DNA of 64,000 bases, taken from the NCBI RefSeq assembly GCF_003367505.1, contig NZ_PXXX01000011.1, positions 285,476-349,475 on the forward strand, written 5' to 3'. The position numbers and the translations under genes were made by a program. The notes under the pieces are model-generated. The model was not told where the DNA came from. It ran no database searches and was given only the letters and a program-made list of their open reading frames with translations. This DNA comes from Lysinibacillus capsici. GTDB taxonomy: Bacteria; Bacillota; Bacilli; Bacillales_A; Planococcaceae. Shown in pieces: positions 15,833 to 25,134 of this stretch (within the stretch, counting starts at the first letter, position 1; every line of letters begins with the position of its first letter).

Positions 15833-18538
15833 TTACTCAGCAGCTTTTGCGCGTAGAACCATTTGTAGGATACCACCATGGCGGTAGTAGTCTACCTCTA
15901 CTTCTGAGTCGAAACGAGCTAAAGCTTGGAAAGTTTTAACTGTGCCGTCTTCAGATTTAGCAGTTACTGTTAAGATTTCACGTGGTTTTACGTTGTCAGT
16001 AATGTTAACAGAGATTTCTTCTTTACCAGTTAAGCCTAATGTATCAGCAGATTCACCTGGCATAAATTGAAGTGGAAGAACACCCATCATTACTAGGTTA
16101 GAACGGTGGATACGCTCGTAAGATTGTGCGATAACAGTTTTCACGCCAAGTAGGAATGTACCTTTCGCAGCCCAGTCACGAGAAGAACCCATACCGTAGT
16201 CGTTACCAGCAAGTACGACTAAGCCAGTACCTTGCTCTTGGTATTTCATACATGCGTCATAGATGTACTCTACTTCGCCTGTTGGCCAGTAAGTAGTGAA
16301 TCCACCCTCTGTACCAGGAGCAACTTGGTTACGGATACGGATGTTTGCAAATGTACCACGCATCATTACTTCGTGGTTACCACGACGAGAACCGTAAGAG
16401 TTGAAGTCACGGATTGCAACACCGTTTTCAATTAAATATTTACCTGCAGGTGTATCTTTACCGATTGCACCAGCTGGAGAAATATGGTCAGTTGTGATTG
16501 AGTCACCGAACTTCGCCATAATGCGTAAGCCGTCTAAGCCTTTAATAGCTTCTGGCTCTTTTGCAAGACCTTGGAAGAATGGTGGGTTTTGGATGTAAGT
16601 TGATTTGTCATCAAATGTGTATAGAGACTCAGTTGATGTTTCAATTGCATTCCATTTTTCGTTCGCTGTGAATACAGTTTCGTATTCTTTTTGGAATAAC
16701 TCACGGTTAACAACAGTACCTAATACTGCATTAACTTCTTCTGTTGATGGCCAGATATCAGCGAAGAATACTTCGTTACCATCTTTGTCTTTACCGAATG
16801 AATCTTTTTGTAGATCGATATCCACTGTACCAGCAAGTGCATAAGCAACAACAAGTGGTGGTGAAGCTAAGTAGTTAGCTTTTACAAGTGGGTGTACACG
16901 ACCTTCAAAGTTACGGTTACCAGAAAGAACTGAAGTTACGAATAAGTCATTTGCTTTAATTGCTTCTTCGATTTCAGGTAATAATGGACCTGAGTTACCG
17001 ATACATGTTGTACAACCGTAACCTACAGTGTTGAAACCGATTTGGTCAAGGTATGTTTGTAAACCTGAATCTTCAAGGTAACCAGTTACAACTTTAGAAC
17101 CTGGTGCTAAAGAAGTTTTTACCCATTTCGGCACTGTCAGACCTTTTTCTACAGCTTTTTTCGCCACTAAGCCCGCAGCAATTAATACGTATGGGTTAGA
17201 AGTATTTGTACAAGAAGTGATCGCAGCAATCGCAACAGCACCTGTTGGAATTTCTACATCGCCTTCAGCGAATTTCGCTACAGAAGTTTTTTCGAATTCA
17301 TCTTCTGTTAAACCGAAACCTTGTGTACCTTGTGGTGCCACTACTGCTTCTTTGTAACGAGAACGCATTTGAGATAGTGGAATTAAGTCTTGTGGACGTT
17401 TAGGACCAGAAAGGTTTGGTTCGATTTCAGCTAAGTTTACTTCTAAAACGTCTGTGTAAACTGGCTCTAATGTTGGATCGAAGAACATGTGGTTCGCTTT
17501 TAAGTAAGCTTCTACAACCGCAATGTGCTCTTCGTCACGACCAGTTAAACGCATGTAGTTTAATGATTCTTCGTCGATTGCGAAGTAACCACATGTAGCA
17601 CCATATTCAGGAGCCATGTTAGAGATTGTCGCACGGTCAGCTAGTGGTAATTTAGATACGCCAGGTCCGAAGAACTCAACGAATTTACCAACTACGCCAC
17701 GTTGACGTAATACTTGTGTTACTTTTAATGCTAAGTCAGTAGCAGTTGTTCCGTTTGGAAGATCGCCAACTAATTTAACACCGATAACTTCTGGAATTGG
17801 GAAGTATGAAGGCTGACCAAGCATACCTGCTTCAGCTTCGATACCACCTACGCCCCATCCAAGAACGCCGATACCGTTGATCATTGTTGTATGAGAGTCA
17901 GTACCTACTACTGAATCTGGGAATGTTTCGAATGTGCCGTCAGCATTTTCGTTTACGTGTACAACTGGAGCTAAGTACTCTAAGTTTACTTGGTGAACGA
18001 TACCTGTTGCTGGTGGTACAGCACGGAAGTTATTGTAAGCAGTTTGAGCCCATTTTAAGAAGTTATAACGCTCAGCGTTACGTTCAAATTCTAGGTCCAT
18101 GTTTGCTTGTAATGCAGATGCATTACCATATTTGTCAACTTGTACTGAGTGGTCAATTACAAGGTCAACTGGAATAGCAGGGTTGATTTTGCTTGGGTCG
18201 CCGCCCATTTCTTTCATTGCAGAACGAAGAGATGCAAGGTCAACAACTACTGGTACACCAGTAAAGTCTTGTAATACAACACGAGAAGGTTTGAATGGTA
18301 CTTCTGCCTCTGGGTCAGCACCGTTACCCCATTTTGCTAATTCGTTTACGTGTTCTTCTTTAATTACATACGCATCATATTGACGTAAAACAGATTCTAA
18401 TAATACTTTAATTGAGTAAGGAAGGTTTGAAACTTTTGCAACGCCAGCTTTTTCAATCGCAGCTAAGTCATAGTAATTGTAAGTTTTACCATTCACTTCG
18501 AATGATGCACGGCTGTTGTGTAAATTACCTTGTGCCAT
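15833..18538 (-). CDS. acnA: aconitate hydratase A
   Basis: 901 residues, full length for AcnA/CitB. It interconverts citrate and isocitrate in the TCA cycle. The iron-sulfur cluster cysteines are in [10 protein letters not shown] (first) and [12 protein letters not shown] (second and third), and the C-terminal swivel domain contains the [10 protein letters not shown] active-site motif. TAGGGGG precedes the ATG by about seven bases. In Bacillus this enzyme also binds RNA when it loses its cluster; that role is known of the family and not visible here. It is monocistronic and marks the end of the dense left core. Confidence 0.96.
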   Translation of the reverse strand: MAQGNLHNSRASFEVNGKTYNYYDLAAIEKAGVAKVSNLPYSIKVLLESVLRQYDAYVIKEEHVNELAKWGNGADPEAEVPFKPSRVVLQDFTGVPVVVDLASLRSAMKEMGGDPSKINPAIPVDLVIDHSVQVDKYGNASALQANMDLEFERNAERYNFLKWAQTAYNNFRAVPPATGIVHQVNLEYLAPVVHVNENADGTFETFPDSVVGTDSHTTMINGIGVLGWGVGGIEAEAGMLGQPSYFPIPEVIGVKLVGDLPNGTTATDLALKVTQVLRQRGVVGKFVEFFGPGVSKLPLADRATISNMAPEYGATCGYFAIDEESLNYMRLTGRDEEHIAVVEAYLKANHMFFDPTLEPVYTDVLEVNLAEIEPNLSGPKRPQDLIPLSQMRSRYKEAVVAPQGTQGFGLTEDEFEKTSVAKFAEGDVEIPTGAVAIAAITSCTNTSNPYVLIAAGLVAKKAVEKGLTVPKWVKTSLAPGSKVVTGYLEDSGLQTYLDQIGFNTVGYGCTTCIGNSGPLLPEIEEAIKANDLFVTSVLSGNRNFEGRVHPLVKANYLASPPLVVAYALAGTVDIDLQKDSFGKDKDGNEVFFADIWPSTEEVNAVLGTVVNRELFQKEYETVFTANEKWNAIETSTESLYTFDDKSTYIQNPPFFQGLAKEPEAIKGLDGLRIMAKFGDSITTDHISPAGAIGKDTPAGKYLIENGVAIRDFNSYGSRRGNHEVMMRGTFANIRIRNQVAPGTEGGFTTYWPTGEVEYIYDACMKYQEQGTGLVVLAGNDYGMGSSRDWAAKGTFLLGVKTVIAQSYERIHRSNLVMMGVLPLQFMPGESADTLGLTGKEEISVNITDNVKPREILTVTAKSEDGTVKTFQALARFDSEVEVDYYRHGGILQMVLRAKAAE

Positions 18539-18787
18539 TTGCGGATCCCCCTAATATATCTTTTTGAAAAGGCTTTAAAAATGTGTAGCATCTTTTCTCC
18601 AATACCCATGATAGCGCATTTATATTCATAAGTAAATTACATTAATATTATCTTTTTTGATAAGCATAACTTATGACCTTGGTTTCTATCCTGATGTTTT
18701 TAATTTTTTGATGTGCATAATATCAAGGTTTTGTATTAATGAGGGTTTCTATACCTGTCTAACGAAGCATATCTAAGTGTATTTAAC
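18539..18787. other. intergenic region upstream of aconitase
   Basis: AT-rich. It must hold the aconitase promoter, but no convincing -35/-10 pair or CcpC-type dyad could be picked out by eye. No gene is supported. Confidence 0.5.
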
Positions 18788-18847
18788 TGGGGTACTTTTT
18801 GGGGCACTTGCTGGGGCACCTGTAACTTTTTTAAAATGGTGCCCCAG
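18788..18847. repeat. TGGGGYAC tandem repeats plus inverted copy
   Basis: TGGGGTAC (18788-18795), TGGGGCAC (18800-18807) and TGGGGCAC (18812-18819) are 12 bp apart. An inverted copy makes a perfect 10-bp inverted repeat, CTGGGGCACC (18811-18820) with 18838-18847. It lies at the border between the dense core and the decayed accessory region, so it may be a recombination or attachment site. A 70-codon minus-strand frame crosses it (VPQQVPQKVPQ) but has no ribosome site. Confidence 0.6.
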
Positions 18848-19193
18848 TTCGTAAAAATGTAGATAAAGAAGGTTTGGACAGGTACTATTTTATAAGGAAA
18901 GATCGATATATAAATTCCTTTAAAGTTAATAGTATTTCTTTGCAACAATCTGTGGCATTTTTATTTTGATTTTTACTATACAAACAATTTTCTACTATTA
19001 TTAATACATTTTTATTATGGTACCTTCTCTTGGTTCATCTCGTTTGTAGATTCTAAAGATTTTTGTTTGCTTTCTCTCACTGCTTCAGTTATGATTTTGA
19101 AATTTCTTCTAAATCAAATTCATCACGATCCATGTGTCTGGGCTCTTTTTCTTTGTTGGTGTTTTTATTATAGGCTATCATATTTGACAGCCT
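18848..19193. other. intergenic region without a supported gene
   Basis: AT-rich sequence at the left edge of the accessory region. I see no ribosome site with an open frame, no hairpin of note and no repeat here. Confidence 0.4.
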
Positions 19194-19415
19194 TTAAAAC
19201 CTTTCTTTGAAGTTAATACTTATAATATTTTCATCTCTTTGGATCATTCTGATTACGTTGTAACCCTGTGCTCTTAAAAGGTTTAGAGCAACATCGTCTG
19301 TTAGTGCTTCATGTTCACCGTGTGTTAAATGTAAGCTTGATAAACCTATAATTGGTACATTGTCAGGCTTGCGTTTGAATAAAAATTTTACTGGTACTAT
19401 TATATTGTAATTCAT
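19194..19415 (-). CDS. hypothetical protein, 73 aa
   Basis: 73 residues from an ATG at 19415 preceded by AAGGGGTG; a longer frame to 19505 has no ribosome site. The sequence is a small basic alpha/beta protein (SLHLTHGEHEALTDDVALNL then LRAQGYNVIRMIQRDENIIS) with no membrane segment. It lies next to a phage lysis cassette and may be phage-derived. I do not recognise it. Confidence 0.55.
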   Translation of the reverse strand: MNYNIIVPVKFLFKRKPDNVPIIGLSSLHLTHGEHEALTDDVALNLLRAQGYNVIRMIQRDENIISINFKERF

Positions 19416-19563
19416 AATCCACACCCCTTTTTTACAGATATTTCTACATATAAGTTTAAATACCCTTCCATTGAAGAGAATATTAACTTTTATTTCTATA
19501 TACAAAACATCCTGATTTTCCTAAAATGGGAAATAGCAGATATGAGCAGAGAGGAAAATGTAA

Positions 19564-19845
19564 TTGATAAATTGCCCTAATTGTTTAGCCAATAATTCAT
19601 TTGAAGAAGTAAATAAAGATGGTTACTGTTTATATGTATGTGAATATTGCAATTCTGTAATTGAAAAAACACCAATTCCGAAGGAGAAAATTGTTGATGA
19701 GGCTTTGCCCTCACAAAAGATTTTTACAACTACACTCGAACAACCTCCAGAGTATAATCAAAAAAATATAGATACCTTTAATTTAATATTTATTGGTGTA
19801 TTTATTTTTTGTTTTTTACTACTTTTATACTTCTTAATAGTATAA
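19564..19845 (+). CDS. zinc-ribbon membrane protein, 93 aa
   Basis: 93 residues with a four-cysteine zinc ribbon (CPNC at 4-7, CEYC at about 27-30) and one C-terminal membrane helix (FNLIFIGVFIFCFLLLLYFL, about 72-91). The start is TTG, with GAGAGG about nine bases upstream. The topology predicts a cytoplasmic zinc ribbon tethered to the membrane. It is the only plus-strand gene here and has its own terminator. Function is unknown. Confidence 0.6.
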   Translation: MINCPNCLANNSFEEVNKDGYCLYVCEYCNSVIEKTPIPKEKIVDEALPSQKIFTTTLEQPPEYNQKNIDTFNLIFIGVFIFCFLLLLYFLIV

Positions 19846-19859
19846 TGTTAAACAAAAAG

Positions 19860-19894
19860 ACCAGCTCGGCTAAATTTTAGCTTTGCTGGTTTTA
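19860..19894 (+). terminator. terminator of the zinc-ribbon gene
   Basis: A two-part hairpin: ACCAGC (19860-19865) with GCTGGT (19885-19890) and GCTAAA (19869-19874) with TTTAGC (19876-19881), followed by a short T-run. Confidence 0.55.
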
Positions 19895-19915
19895 GCGAAT
19901 TTACAGAAACGAGCA

Positions 19916-20632
19916 TTATTTACTACGCTGCTCAATAATAATCTTCAAACCTTCAAAATCCCCACTTGTCATTTTTTCAGCATCAAATTTACCAAGCCAT
20001 GATTTATCTATCTTACCTTTATCTACAGCCTGTTTAATGTAATCACGAACTGCTGCTTTAGTTGTCTCATTTGAGAATTGCATTTTATCTTCATCCTTTT
20101 CTGTTGGTTTTCCTTTTTCCATCGGATTCATTGCTTCTTCAATTCGTTTCAAAAAACTATTCCAACGATTTTCTGTCAATATACGGTGGGGACAATACTT
20201 GCTGTTCCAGTCCTGATGTTTCTTCACTCGCTCAATGCCCCAGCCGTATTGCTTCAATAATTTTGCAATGTACTGAACTGCATTTTCTTCAGCCACTCCA
20301 TAACGAACACCACCACTTTTGCTGTAGCAGATTTCTATTCCAATAGAAATACGGTTGCCTTTCTTTGATGCCTTAGGATCCGAACTACCTCCACCATCTC
20401 CACAATGCCAAGCGTTACGATTAAACGGAATAGCTTGGATCACCTCTTTATCATCTATCGCAACATGATAAGATACTTGATTATTGTTATTGATCATATA
20501 AGCAATTTCGTTAGCAGCTGGTGCATCATTTGCTGTATTGTGCACAGTGATAAATTGAGGCACCATGGTGTATGGCGTCTTGATTGAATATTTGTTTGCA
20601 GGTAGAAAGGTTTGTTTGAACGTATAAGCCAT
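19916..20632 (-). CDS. phage-type N-acetylmuramoyl-L-alanine amidase (endolysin)
   Basis: 238 residues. The N-terminal amidase_2 domain (about 20-165) has the zinc ligands in FITVHNTAN (His) and KHQDWNSKYCPHR (His/Cys), as in Bacillus XlyA/CwlA. It cleaves the bond between muramic acid and the stem peptide. After a Lys/Glu linker (about 170-185) is a short C-terminal module (NETTKAAVRDYIKQAVDKGK then IDKSWLGKFD) seen in other Bacillus phage lysins. Its ATG overlaps the holin stop by one base. It is the last gene of a lysis cassette on the minus strand. Confidence 0.9.
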   Translation of the reverse strand: MAYTFKQTFLPANKYSIKTPYTMVPQFITVHNTANDAPAANEIAYMINNNNQVSYHVAIDDKEVIQAIPFNRNAWHCGDGGGSSDPKASKKGNRISIGIEICYSKSGGVRYGVAEENAVQYIAKLLKQYGWGIERVKKHQDWNSKYCPHRILTENRWNSFLKRIEEAMNPMEKGKPTEKDEDKMQFSNETTKAAVRDYIKQAVDKGKIDKSWLGKFDAEKMTSGDFEGLKIIIEQRSK

Positions 20633-20898
20633 TACTGTTCACCTTCCTTTTTAGCTGCCTTTAACAAATCAAATGTGCCTGACGCTGTTAGTCCTGCTAT
20701 AAAGCCAGAAATCAACATAACGTACAGTGGAAATTCAGCTAAAGGCCATAATACCAAACCAATAAAAATACCAATCACTACAGACGTGATCGGCATGTAT
20801 TGAGTATTAAGATTAAACGTCTTTTTAAGTACCTCTGCAACTGCTAAGACAATTGCAACCATCATCATTGCAATCATAAAAATGTTTGTTAAATCCAT
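20632..20898 (-). CDS. phage holin (A118-like)
   Basis: 88 residues with membrane segments at about 5-22, 37-54 and 57-75 and a charged C-terminal tail (KAAKKEGEQ), the size and layout of A118-type holins. Holins open the membrane at a set time to release the endolysin, and the downstream gene is an amidase, joined to it by a one-base stop/start overlap. Family assignment is by shape and context. Confidence 0.75.
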   Translation of the reverse strand: MDLTNIFMIAMMMVAIVLAVAEVLKKTFNLNTQYMPITSVVIGIFIGLVLWPLAEFPLYVMLISGFIAGLTASGTFDLLKAAKKEGEQ

Positions 20899-20957
20899 TA
20901 TTCATCATCCTTTTCTTTGTTTTTATAAGTATGTTTTTCCATGCGGTCCATACGTCC

Positions 20958-21170
20958 TTATAACGATGTTAAACTGCGACTGATTCCTTGCATTGCTGTT
21001 GCTTGTTTACCTTGCGCTGCAGTTAAAGCTTCTAAATTTCCCGTTAGTTTTTGCTCTCGTTTTGCTGAATTCCAAAAAACATACACGACTAAGCAAATAC
21101 ACAAAATCGACCACACAACCTGGGAGTTTGCTATATGACTTGCTGTTGTTACTGCGGATACAATATCCAT
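20958..21170 (-). CDS. BhlA/UviB-like holin-associated protein
   Basis: 70 residues: one N-terminal membrane helix (VVWSILCICLVVYVFW, about 18-33) followed by a charged, probably coiled-coil tail (SAKREQKLTGNLEALTAAQG, about 35-54). This matches BhlA/UviB/XhlA-type proteins that accompany holins in Bacillus phages. It is the first gene of the three-gene lysis cassette. The ribosome site is modest. Confidence 0.7.
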   Translation of the reverse strand: MDIVSAVTTASHIANSQVVWSILCICLVVYVFWNSAKREQKLTGNLEALTAAQGKQATAMQGISRSLTSL

Positions 21171-21340
21171 TCAATCACCAATCCTTTGCCCTAATATAAA
21201 AAGCCATGATAAGCATCGATATTCAGTACAGTGTACTGTAGCCCATATCGATTGCTCTCATAGCATTAAAAGCCCTCCACTGATTGATAGTAGAAGGCGA
21301 ATTATTGTTGTTAAAACATTCATCAATTATAAAAAGAATC

Positions 21341-21718
21341 TTATTTTGAATACTCAACCAACCATTTGAATGCCAGTTCGTAATTATCGAAAAATTCAAC
21401 AGACTTTTTTGTGTTGGATTTCTTTAAATGGTTCATTATCTCTCCCTCTTCAAGGAGAAACGCAATTGCTTTACTGTGTTTTAGCATTGTTTTATTATAG
21501 AACTTATCTTTCCATTCTTTTTGAACAGAAAAATGATCTGGGGTGTATCCTTTCCTATCTACCAACAATTTGTACTCTCTACCTTCAGAAATAAACTGCT
21601 GACACACCTTTTCAAAATCATTAAACCAATCATTAACGTCTTGAATTTTTATTTGACCTATCAGGTGGGTAACTATTATATCTCCTGAAACTTCGGTGTT
21701 GACATTTTTCACTATCAA
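21341..21718 (-). CDS. hypothetical protein with STAS/SpoIIAA-like look, 125 aa
   Basis: 125 residues. The order of elements (a first strand with DIIVTHLIGQI, a helix with VNDWFNDFEKVCQQF, KLLVDRKGY, then KAIAFLL and a final helix) resembles small SpoIIAA-like or STAS-like alpha/beta proteins. No phosphorylatable serine motif is clear. The start is TTG with GGGAG upstream. Nothing in the neighbourhood defines its role; it may be phage cargo. Confidence 0.55.
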   Translation of the reverse strand: MIVKNVNTEVSGDIIVTHLIGQIKIQDVNDWFNDFEKVCQQFISEGREYKLLVDRKGYTPDHFSVQKEWKDKFYNKTMLKHSKAIAFLLEEGEIMNHLKKSNTKKSVEFFDNYELAFKWLVEYSK

Positions 21719-21904
21719 CTTAGAATCATCTCCCTCAGTTTCTATTATCCATTAAAACCATATAAATTCAACGCTTAACTTATACCGCCTGCCGTTTACT
21801 TGCACTTCATAAAACCATATTCTATGTTTGATTCAGACAATAAAAATAACGCTAAGCTTCTGCTTGCGTTTCTGTTTGAGTGGCCGATACTGGTAATACA
21901 CTGA

Positions 21905-21970
21905 TTAAAATTCTGGTGTAGAAACCTCATCACCGTTATCTAAATAAAATTTCATAATATAGTTATCCAT
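21905..21970 (-). CDS. phage-type small protein, 21 aa
   Basis: A 21-codon frame, beginning MDNYIMKFYLDNGDEV, with a strong ribosome site (GGGGGTGAGAAT before the ATG). It lies between a remnant of a phage structural gene and the lysis cassette, where phages often carry tiny genes of the XkdX sort. It may be intact or a truncated remnant. Confidence 0.4.
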   Translation of the reverse strand: MDNYIMKFYLDNGDEVSTPEF

Positions 21971-22001
21971 ATTCTCACCCCCTATCTTTACCCAATAAAA
22001 C

Positions 22002-22137
22002 CACACCAAACTCCGCCCTATCGGTTACTAGTACATGACAGTCTTTTTCGATATCTAATGTTCCTAAGATACTTACTTACCCGTAACCAGTCCTTTTTAT
22101 TTGTATGGCTGTTTGATGCAGTTTTCAAAGCAAAAGA
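22002..22137 (-). pseudogene. remnant of a phage structural gene (3' end), copy 1
   Basis: The minus strand reads ALKTASNSHTNKKDWLRVSK and onward to a stop near 22022. The first nine residues match copies 2 and 3 (near 25.1 and 29.15 kb), and the downstream DNA (CACCAAACTC at about 22003-22012) is also shared. This looks like the C-terminal end of one repeated gene, probably a tail or fibre gene upstream of the lysis cassette. Confidence 0.5.
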
Positions 22138-22160
22138 AAAAGCACCCAAATAGGTGCTCT
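22132..22160 (-). terminator. terminator of the secreted-protein gene
   Basis: AGCACC (22141-22146) pairs with GGTGCT (22153-22158), followed on the minus strand by a T-rich tract. It lies 16 bases past the stop codon of the secreted-protein gene. Confidence 0.7.
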
Positions 22161-22175
22161 TGCTCTACAATACTA

Positions 22176-22607
22176 TTACCATGCAACCATTAATTTAAAT
22201 GGCTGATCAAATACAATACCTGGGGCTGTTTCAATTACTTCAATATAATTCCATCCATAAGTCAGATCCTCTGCCGTAACATTTCTATCTGTTGCTACTT
22301 TGATAAAGTTACCATTCAGCACATTCATTTTGTGGTTACCATCTGGATGGAAAAGAAGCGATGCATATCCTGAATAACGATCATAATAAAACTTGTAGTA
22401 GCGAATCGGAGTATATCTGTTTGTATAAGAATTTACATATTCACCACTTTTTATTTCTGTCGCTTTTTCATAAACACTACTTGTTGTTGCAGCATACTGA
22501 ATAGTTTCTTCAGAAGTGTTTAATACCTCATTAGCAGATGCTACATTATGTAATCCTCCAAATAATCCAAGTGCTATAACAGGTGCTAAAACTAAACCTT
22601 TTTTCAT
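22176..22607 (-). CDS. secreted hypothetical protein, 143 aa
   Basis: 143 residues with a clear signal peptide (KKGLVLAPVIALGLFGGLHN, cleavage near VASANE). The mature part is rich in Tyr and beta-strand-like, with no cysteines (RYTPIRYYKFYYDRYSGY). AAGGAGG precedes the ATG. It sits among phage remnants as an apparently intact cargo gene with its own terminator. No family recognised; a cell-surface or host-interaction role is only a guess from export. Confidence 0.65.
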   Translation of the reverse strand: MKKGLVLAPVIALGLFGGLHNVASANEVLNTSEETIQYAATTSSVYEKATEIKSGEYVNSYTNRYTPIRYYKFYYDRYSGYASLLFHPDGNHKMNVLNGNFIKVATDRNVTAEDLTYGWNYIEVIETAPGIVFDQPFKLMVAW

Positions 22608-22771
22608 AAATAATCCTCCTTTTATGTATTACATAAATAGTTTATCACAAAAAAATAAATAAAATTACCTTTAATTCAAAAATAAGGAATATTAACCATC
22701 CAAGAAACATACTATTTTCAATTTTAAACCATTTTTAGTATATTAAACAAATAATTGAAATAATAAACTAT
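22608..22771. other. intergenic region upstream of the secreted protein
   Basis: Very AT-rich sequence that should hold the promoter of the secreted-protein gene. I see no second gene and no clear -35/-10 pair. Confidence 0.4.
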
Positions 22772-22975
22772 ATAAAAAGCCTCCATCCTAAGATGAAAGC
22801 TTTGATATTGTGGTAAATTGTCGAGTGCCCTTTTCTGACTCGTGGTAGAGGACGTTATTTTGTAACGAATTGTGTTCTAATTTTATAGTGCATTTCCGTG
22901 CACTTTGTAGCTATAGTAAGTTTGACTGAATTCTATGGAAAGTGGACGAAGTTCACATATAAACCACTCCTTAAT
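22772..22975 (-). repeat. about 200-bp duplicated cassette, copy 1 (decayed)
   Basis: Shares long blocks with 25128-25320: CATCCTAA-ATGAAAGCTT near one end, AGTGCATTT-CGTGCACTTT in the middle, and GACGAAGTTCACATATAAAC with CACTCCTT at the other. On the minus strand this copy begins GTG AAC TTC GTC and hits a stop after seven codons; a homologous reading resumes afterwards (VKLTIATKCTEMHYK), so it looks like the broken version of the copy-2 gene. Confidence 0.7.
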
Positions 22976-23089
22976 GTTGGTCATAGTAAAACTGTGAATT
23001 GATACATTGATAAATAAACCGCAAATAAAAAATGCCCGATTAATAACCAACCATAAACTTTTCTCTCGCTCTGAAATGCTTCAATTCCT

Positions 23090-23448
23090 TTAGTTAACAT
23101 GAATTAAGAAGTCCTCTAAATGATTCATTGTTTCTGTTCCAAAGCCTTCCCCCTGTATTCTTCGAAAATATAAATTTCATATAGAAAAGCACTTTTCTTT
23201 TCTTCCTCAATTTTTAACCAAACAAAGCCTATTACCTTTTCTCCTCTTTGTATATCAAAAAGGTGATGATTAGGTGTTTCAATTCCATTTGGTAGTAAAC
23301 CTTTTAATTGTTTGTGTGCTTTGGTAGAAGGCTCATCTCCCTGTTCATGTATATTTTTAGATAAAACATCCCAAAATCTTTCAATCTTATTTTGAAAGTA
23401 ATTCTCAAATTCATCTTTTGACATTTTTCTTAGTACTATCTCTTCCAT
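23090..23448 (-). pseudogene. GNAT acetyltransferase, frameshifted and truncated
   Basis: The first 107 codons read as an N-terminal GNAT with ...FLYEIYIFEEYRGK, the start of the acetyl-CoA loop. Then the frame shifts at about 23145-23149. The next frame continues GFGTETMNHLEDFLIHVN to a stop at 23090, restoring the family pattern RGKGFG. One base appears lost. The last 40-50 residues expected of a GNAT are also missing, so it is dead by two lesions. Confidence 0.75.
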
Positions 23449-23554
23449 TATTGTCTATCTCCTTGATATGTTTGACTTATCTATAATCTAATATTCATTC
23501 ATCTTGAACTGAACTGCTTCGTAAGTTGAAAAATCAATACTTTTAGAATTAACT

Positions 23555-23581
23555 AAAAAGAAGTAGCCCTTCAGCTACTCC
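23555..23581 (-). terminator. terminator behind HTH pseudogene copy 1
   Basis: AGTAGC (23562-23567) pairs with GCTACT (23574-23579), with a T-rich tract next on the minus strand. Confidence 0.55.
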
Positions 23582-23812
23582 ATCATTTGTTCCAATATAT
23601 TATTTCTAACCCTAAATATCGTCTTACTGGATAATTTCCATGCGCTTACCAATCGCTCGCATACTATCCCCATCAAGCAATCTATGAAGTACCTCAACCT
23701 CTCGATCCCCGTGGACTAATGGAATACGTTTTTGTATCTCCGCAATCTTTTGCTCATACTCCTTAATTCGATAATTTAGAGAATATACACGCCGTTGTAC
23801 TTCTGTATACAC
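23575..23812 (-). pseudogene. small HTH phage-type regulator, copy 1, frameshifted
   Basis: From GTG at 23812 the frame reads a helical N-terminus (RVYSLNYRIKEYEQKIAEIQ), then HGDREVEVLHRLLDGDSMRA and IGKRM, where it shifts frame. The other frame continues LSSKTIFRVRNNILEQMME to a stop at 23575, completing a helix-turn-helix of the kind found in phage late regulators (RinA/ArpU-like). A related broken copy lies near 27.2 kb. Confidence 0.7.
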
Positions 23813-24103
23813 TGGATCACTTTGAACCTACAGGCATTCAGTATAATCCCATAGGGAAGGATCGAATGACCTATGAAATATCTTATGGACCTGAAGTTAA
23901 ATTGATAAATCACACTCACCTAAAGACTTATAAATATCCACCAGAATAGTCAATTCTGTCTCCTGGTGGAACTATAGGCGGACCATTATAGATATTGTTT
24001 CTTTCACTCTTTATCCTCCTAAACATCTTTCTACTATTCCCCATTTCACTCCCTTTGACTTAACTTTCCTAAGTATGATTGTTTTCAAATGTCTATCCCA
24101 TTT

Positions 24104-24815
24104 TCAAAACAAACTCAACTGCTCATATTTTTGCTTCTTGACAGGTAATTTCACTATTTCAGATATTTCGCACTCAATTTTTGTCGTTTGGTTCACCTTT
24201 TCCTGCTTATCGTTCACCATAACAGCTTCCAGTACGGGTCTAGATCCAACTTTTCTAATAGCTTGTAGTTCCTCTCCTATTAAAAGCACGCTACTTATGT
24301 CCTTCCTATCTACAAGCCCATTTCTCTTAATTGATATGCAACCATAAAAATTCTCTATCACCGTTGCCTGCTCACCATTTTCATAATGTTTATGCCTGAT
24401 AAGTGATGCATCCAAATTTTCTACAATATCGCCAACCTCAAATATGGTAGCCGGGTCTGTTACTGATTCTTCAAGAGACACAATATACTCAAAACATTCA
24501 TTACGTTTATATGCCCCAATTGGTGGATAATCTGGACGATGCTAAAAAAACACACTGTAGTAACCATCTGCTCGTGGCTCCGTAATGATGTATTCCTCGT
24601 CAATTTGATAAAAATGTGAGGGTGGCTTTACTACACGAGCCAAATATATTAAGTACTTGAGCTTGCGCATCAATAGCAACATCCACTAGCTCAAAGTGAT
24701 TCTTTTGGTAGGCTCTAAAGTGTGATTCAGGTCTAGGGAAGCGGCTAGCACAATAGGCATGACCGCCATGTGGGAAAAGATAGTAAAGTTCACCTTTTGT
24801 GAAATGTAGTGTTTT
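24104..24815 (-). pseudogene. phage-type gene broken by a frameshift and a stop
   Basis: Three readings line up as one protein. From 24815: FTKGELYYLFPHGGHAYCAS and RFPRPESHFRAYQKNHFELV; a frameshift near 24630-24660; then VVKPPSHFYQIDEEYIITEP and RADGYYSVFF; an in-frame TAG near 24542; then HRPDYPPIGAYKRNECFEYI and VSLEESVTDPATIFEVGDIV up to the final LPVKKQKYEQLSLF. The last 125 codons alone still form an open frame, possibly started at GTG 24481. No start is seen for the first part. The C-terminal half (VGDIVENLDASLIRHKHYEN) may be an SH3-like barrel. Family unknown. Confidence 0.65.
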
Positions 24816-25064
24816 TTAACGTAGCAAAAAACATAGACCATGAGTCCTTATTGGTACTCTTTGCCTAATGTACATTATATGAAGTAGGAAATTTATTGTT
24901 TTAGCAACACGCGCTATATATAAGTGACCATTTGCAGGGTCAATGGCAATGTCCACATTGGTACACGCGGTATTAATAGTACCTAATGACGTAGATGAAA
25001 TTGCTTGATTACTGTTAGCTCGTTTTTGGCAAATAAAATATATGTAATAACTTTTTGCTCTCAA
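24816..25064 (-). pseudogene. fragment with repeat-like reading (weak)
   Basis: An 82-codon frame with no clear ribosome site. Its centre, SNQAISSTSLGTINTACTNV then DIAIDPANGHLYIARVA, looks like one blade of a beta-propeller of the YncE kind, but the flanks do not. Probably a gene fragment; low certainty. Confidence 0.3.
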
Positions 25065-25066
25065 AA

Positions 25067-25134
25067 CTACACAAACCCCGCTCTCTCACCTCAAAGCATT
25101 TTGGCTGTTTGATGCAGTTTTCAAAGCAAAATAA
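25067..25134 (-). repeat. remnant of a phage structural gene (3' end), copy 2
   Basis: GGCTGTTTGATGCAG and TTTTCAAAGCAAAA (about 25103-25131) match copies 1 and 3. The minus strand reads ALKTASNSQNALR then a stop. It directly follows the duplicated 200-bp cassette. Confidence 0.6.

Noticed and set aside
16232..18383. Several plus-strand frames opposite aconitase
   Set aside because: Shadows of a large, high-identity gene; Gly/Ala codon bias keeps those frames open.
18736..18948. 70-codon minus-strand frame with VPQQVPQKVPQ
   Set aside because: No ribosome site; it follows the TGGGGYAC repeat by chance.
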